DNA from: Actinomycetota bacterium | GTDB lineage: Bacteria; Actinomycetota; Nitriliruptoria; Nitriliruptorales; JAHWKO01 | Assembly (NCBI GenBank): GCA_019347855.1 | Contig: JAHWKO010000069.1 | Coordinates: 1 to 13,009, forward strand | Length of the DNA stretch: 13,009 nucleotides | Reading direction: 5' to 3' | Shown here: positions 12,911-13,009 of the stretch, piece by piece | How positions within the stretch are numbered: the first letter of the stretch is position 1 | Layout of the letters: every line of letters starts with the position of its first letter | Position numbers and translations under genes: made by a program | Notes under the pieces: generated by a model | Database searches by the model: none | What the model saw: only the letters and a program-made list of their open reading frames with translations | What the model was told of the DNA's origin: nothing

Positions 12911-13009
12911 GTGTCGTTCCACGTGCACCGCATCGCTGATCCCGGTCTCGGCAACAGCGCCTGGCTGGTGGACCTCGGTGATGGTTCGGCGCTGGTCGTC
13001 GATCCGTCT
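12911..13009 (+). CDS. Metallo-beta-lactamase-fold hydrolase, N-terminus only (runs off window)
   Basis: Thirty-three residues are visible from GTG 12911, with GAAGGGA upstream. The sequence RIADPGLGNSAWLVDLGDGS and ALVVDPS matches the first strands of MBL-fold proteins of the persulfide dioxygenase/ETHE1 type, often fused to rhodanese domains. The metal-binding HxHxDH motif lies beyond the window, so the call rests on these first strands and on the divergent ArsR-rhodanese neighbour. A role in removing sulfane sulfur or persulfide is inferred. Confidence 0.6.
   Translation, partial: MSFHVHRIADPGLGNSAWLVDLGDGSALVVDPS

Overview
The window is very GC-rich, densely coded DNA with many GTG starts, 4-base stop/start overlaps (GTGA, ATGA), a sigma factor paired with a zinc-binding anti-sigma protein, and Tat and lipoprotein export signals. 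This points to a high-GC actinomycete-type bacterium (Actinomycetota), possibly a deep-branching class. I cannot name a genus. No tRNA, rRNA, CRISPR, insertion sequence or phage gene was recognised. The longest stretches without a gene are the two divergent intergenic regions 815-1016 and 7275-7469, both described under the promoters in them.

Layout. 62-238 (+) is a small two-helix membrane protein. 260-814 (-) is a carboxymuconolactone decarboxylase/AhpD-like protein. 1017-2849 (+) is a GH15 glucoamylase/trehalase-type enzyme. 2910-4682 (+) holds a four-helix membrane protein and a DUF3179 lipoprotein. 4685-5993 (-) is an operon of a membrane protein, a zinc-binding anti-sigma-like protein (ZAS-2) and a deiodinase-like thioredoxin-fold protein with an in-frame TGA that I read as selenocysteine. 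6107-6942 (+) is an ECF sigma factor with its anti-sigma factor (ZAS-1). 6990-7274 (-) is a DUF427 protein. 7470-8986 (+) is a Tat lipoprotein coupled to a cupredoxin lipoprotein. 9104-11424 (+) is a three-gene operon of enzymes from three unrelated dehalogenase-associated families. 11492-12021 (+) is a membrane-anchored protein that looks frameshifted. 12069-12758 (-) is an ArsR-rhodanese fusion regulator, divergent from a metallo-beta-lactamase-fold gene that starts at 12911 and runs off the end.

Two things stand out. First, the TGA at 5194-5192 lies exactly where iodothyronine deiodinases carry selenocysteine (GSFT-U-PYC). It is followed by a hairpin with a GGUC loop at nucleotides 22-25 counted from the U of UGA, the same loop and position I recall for E. 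coli fdhF. Second, a 30-base dyad, GGGAAC-N18-GTTCCC, recurs in front of most transcription units (27-56, 955-984, 6002-6031, 7300-7329, and an N19 version at 2842-2872). Each half-site pair matches the SigR/SigH thiol-stress promoter (GGAAY-N18-GTT) in both directions, so each copy could be a bidirectional promoter.

Working model (inference): the ECF sigma factor 6107-6673, held by ZAS-1, drives its own operon and the divergent ZAS-2/selenoprotein operon from one symmetric promoter. It also drives the neighbouring envelope and redox genes, making the left two thirds of the window one local redox-stress regulon. The right third is separate: a possible dehalogenation operon and a sulfur-responsive ArsR-rhodanese/MBL pair with three matching operators.
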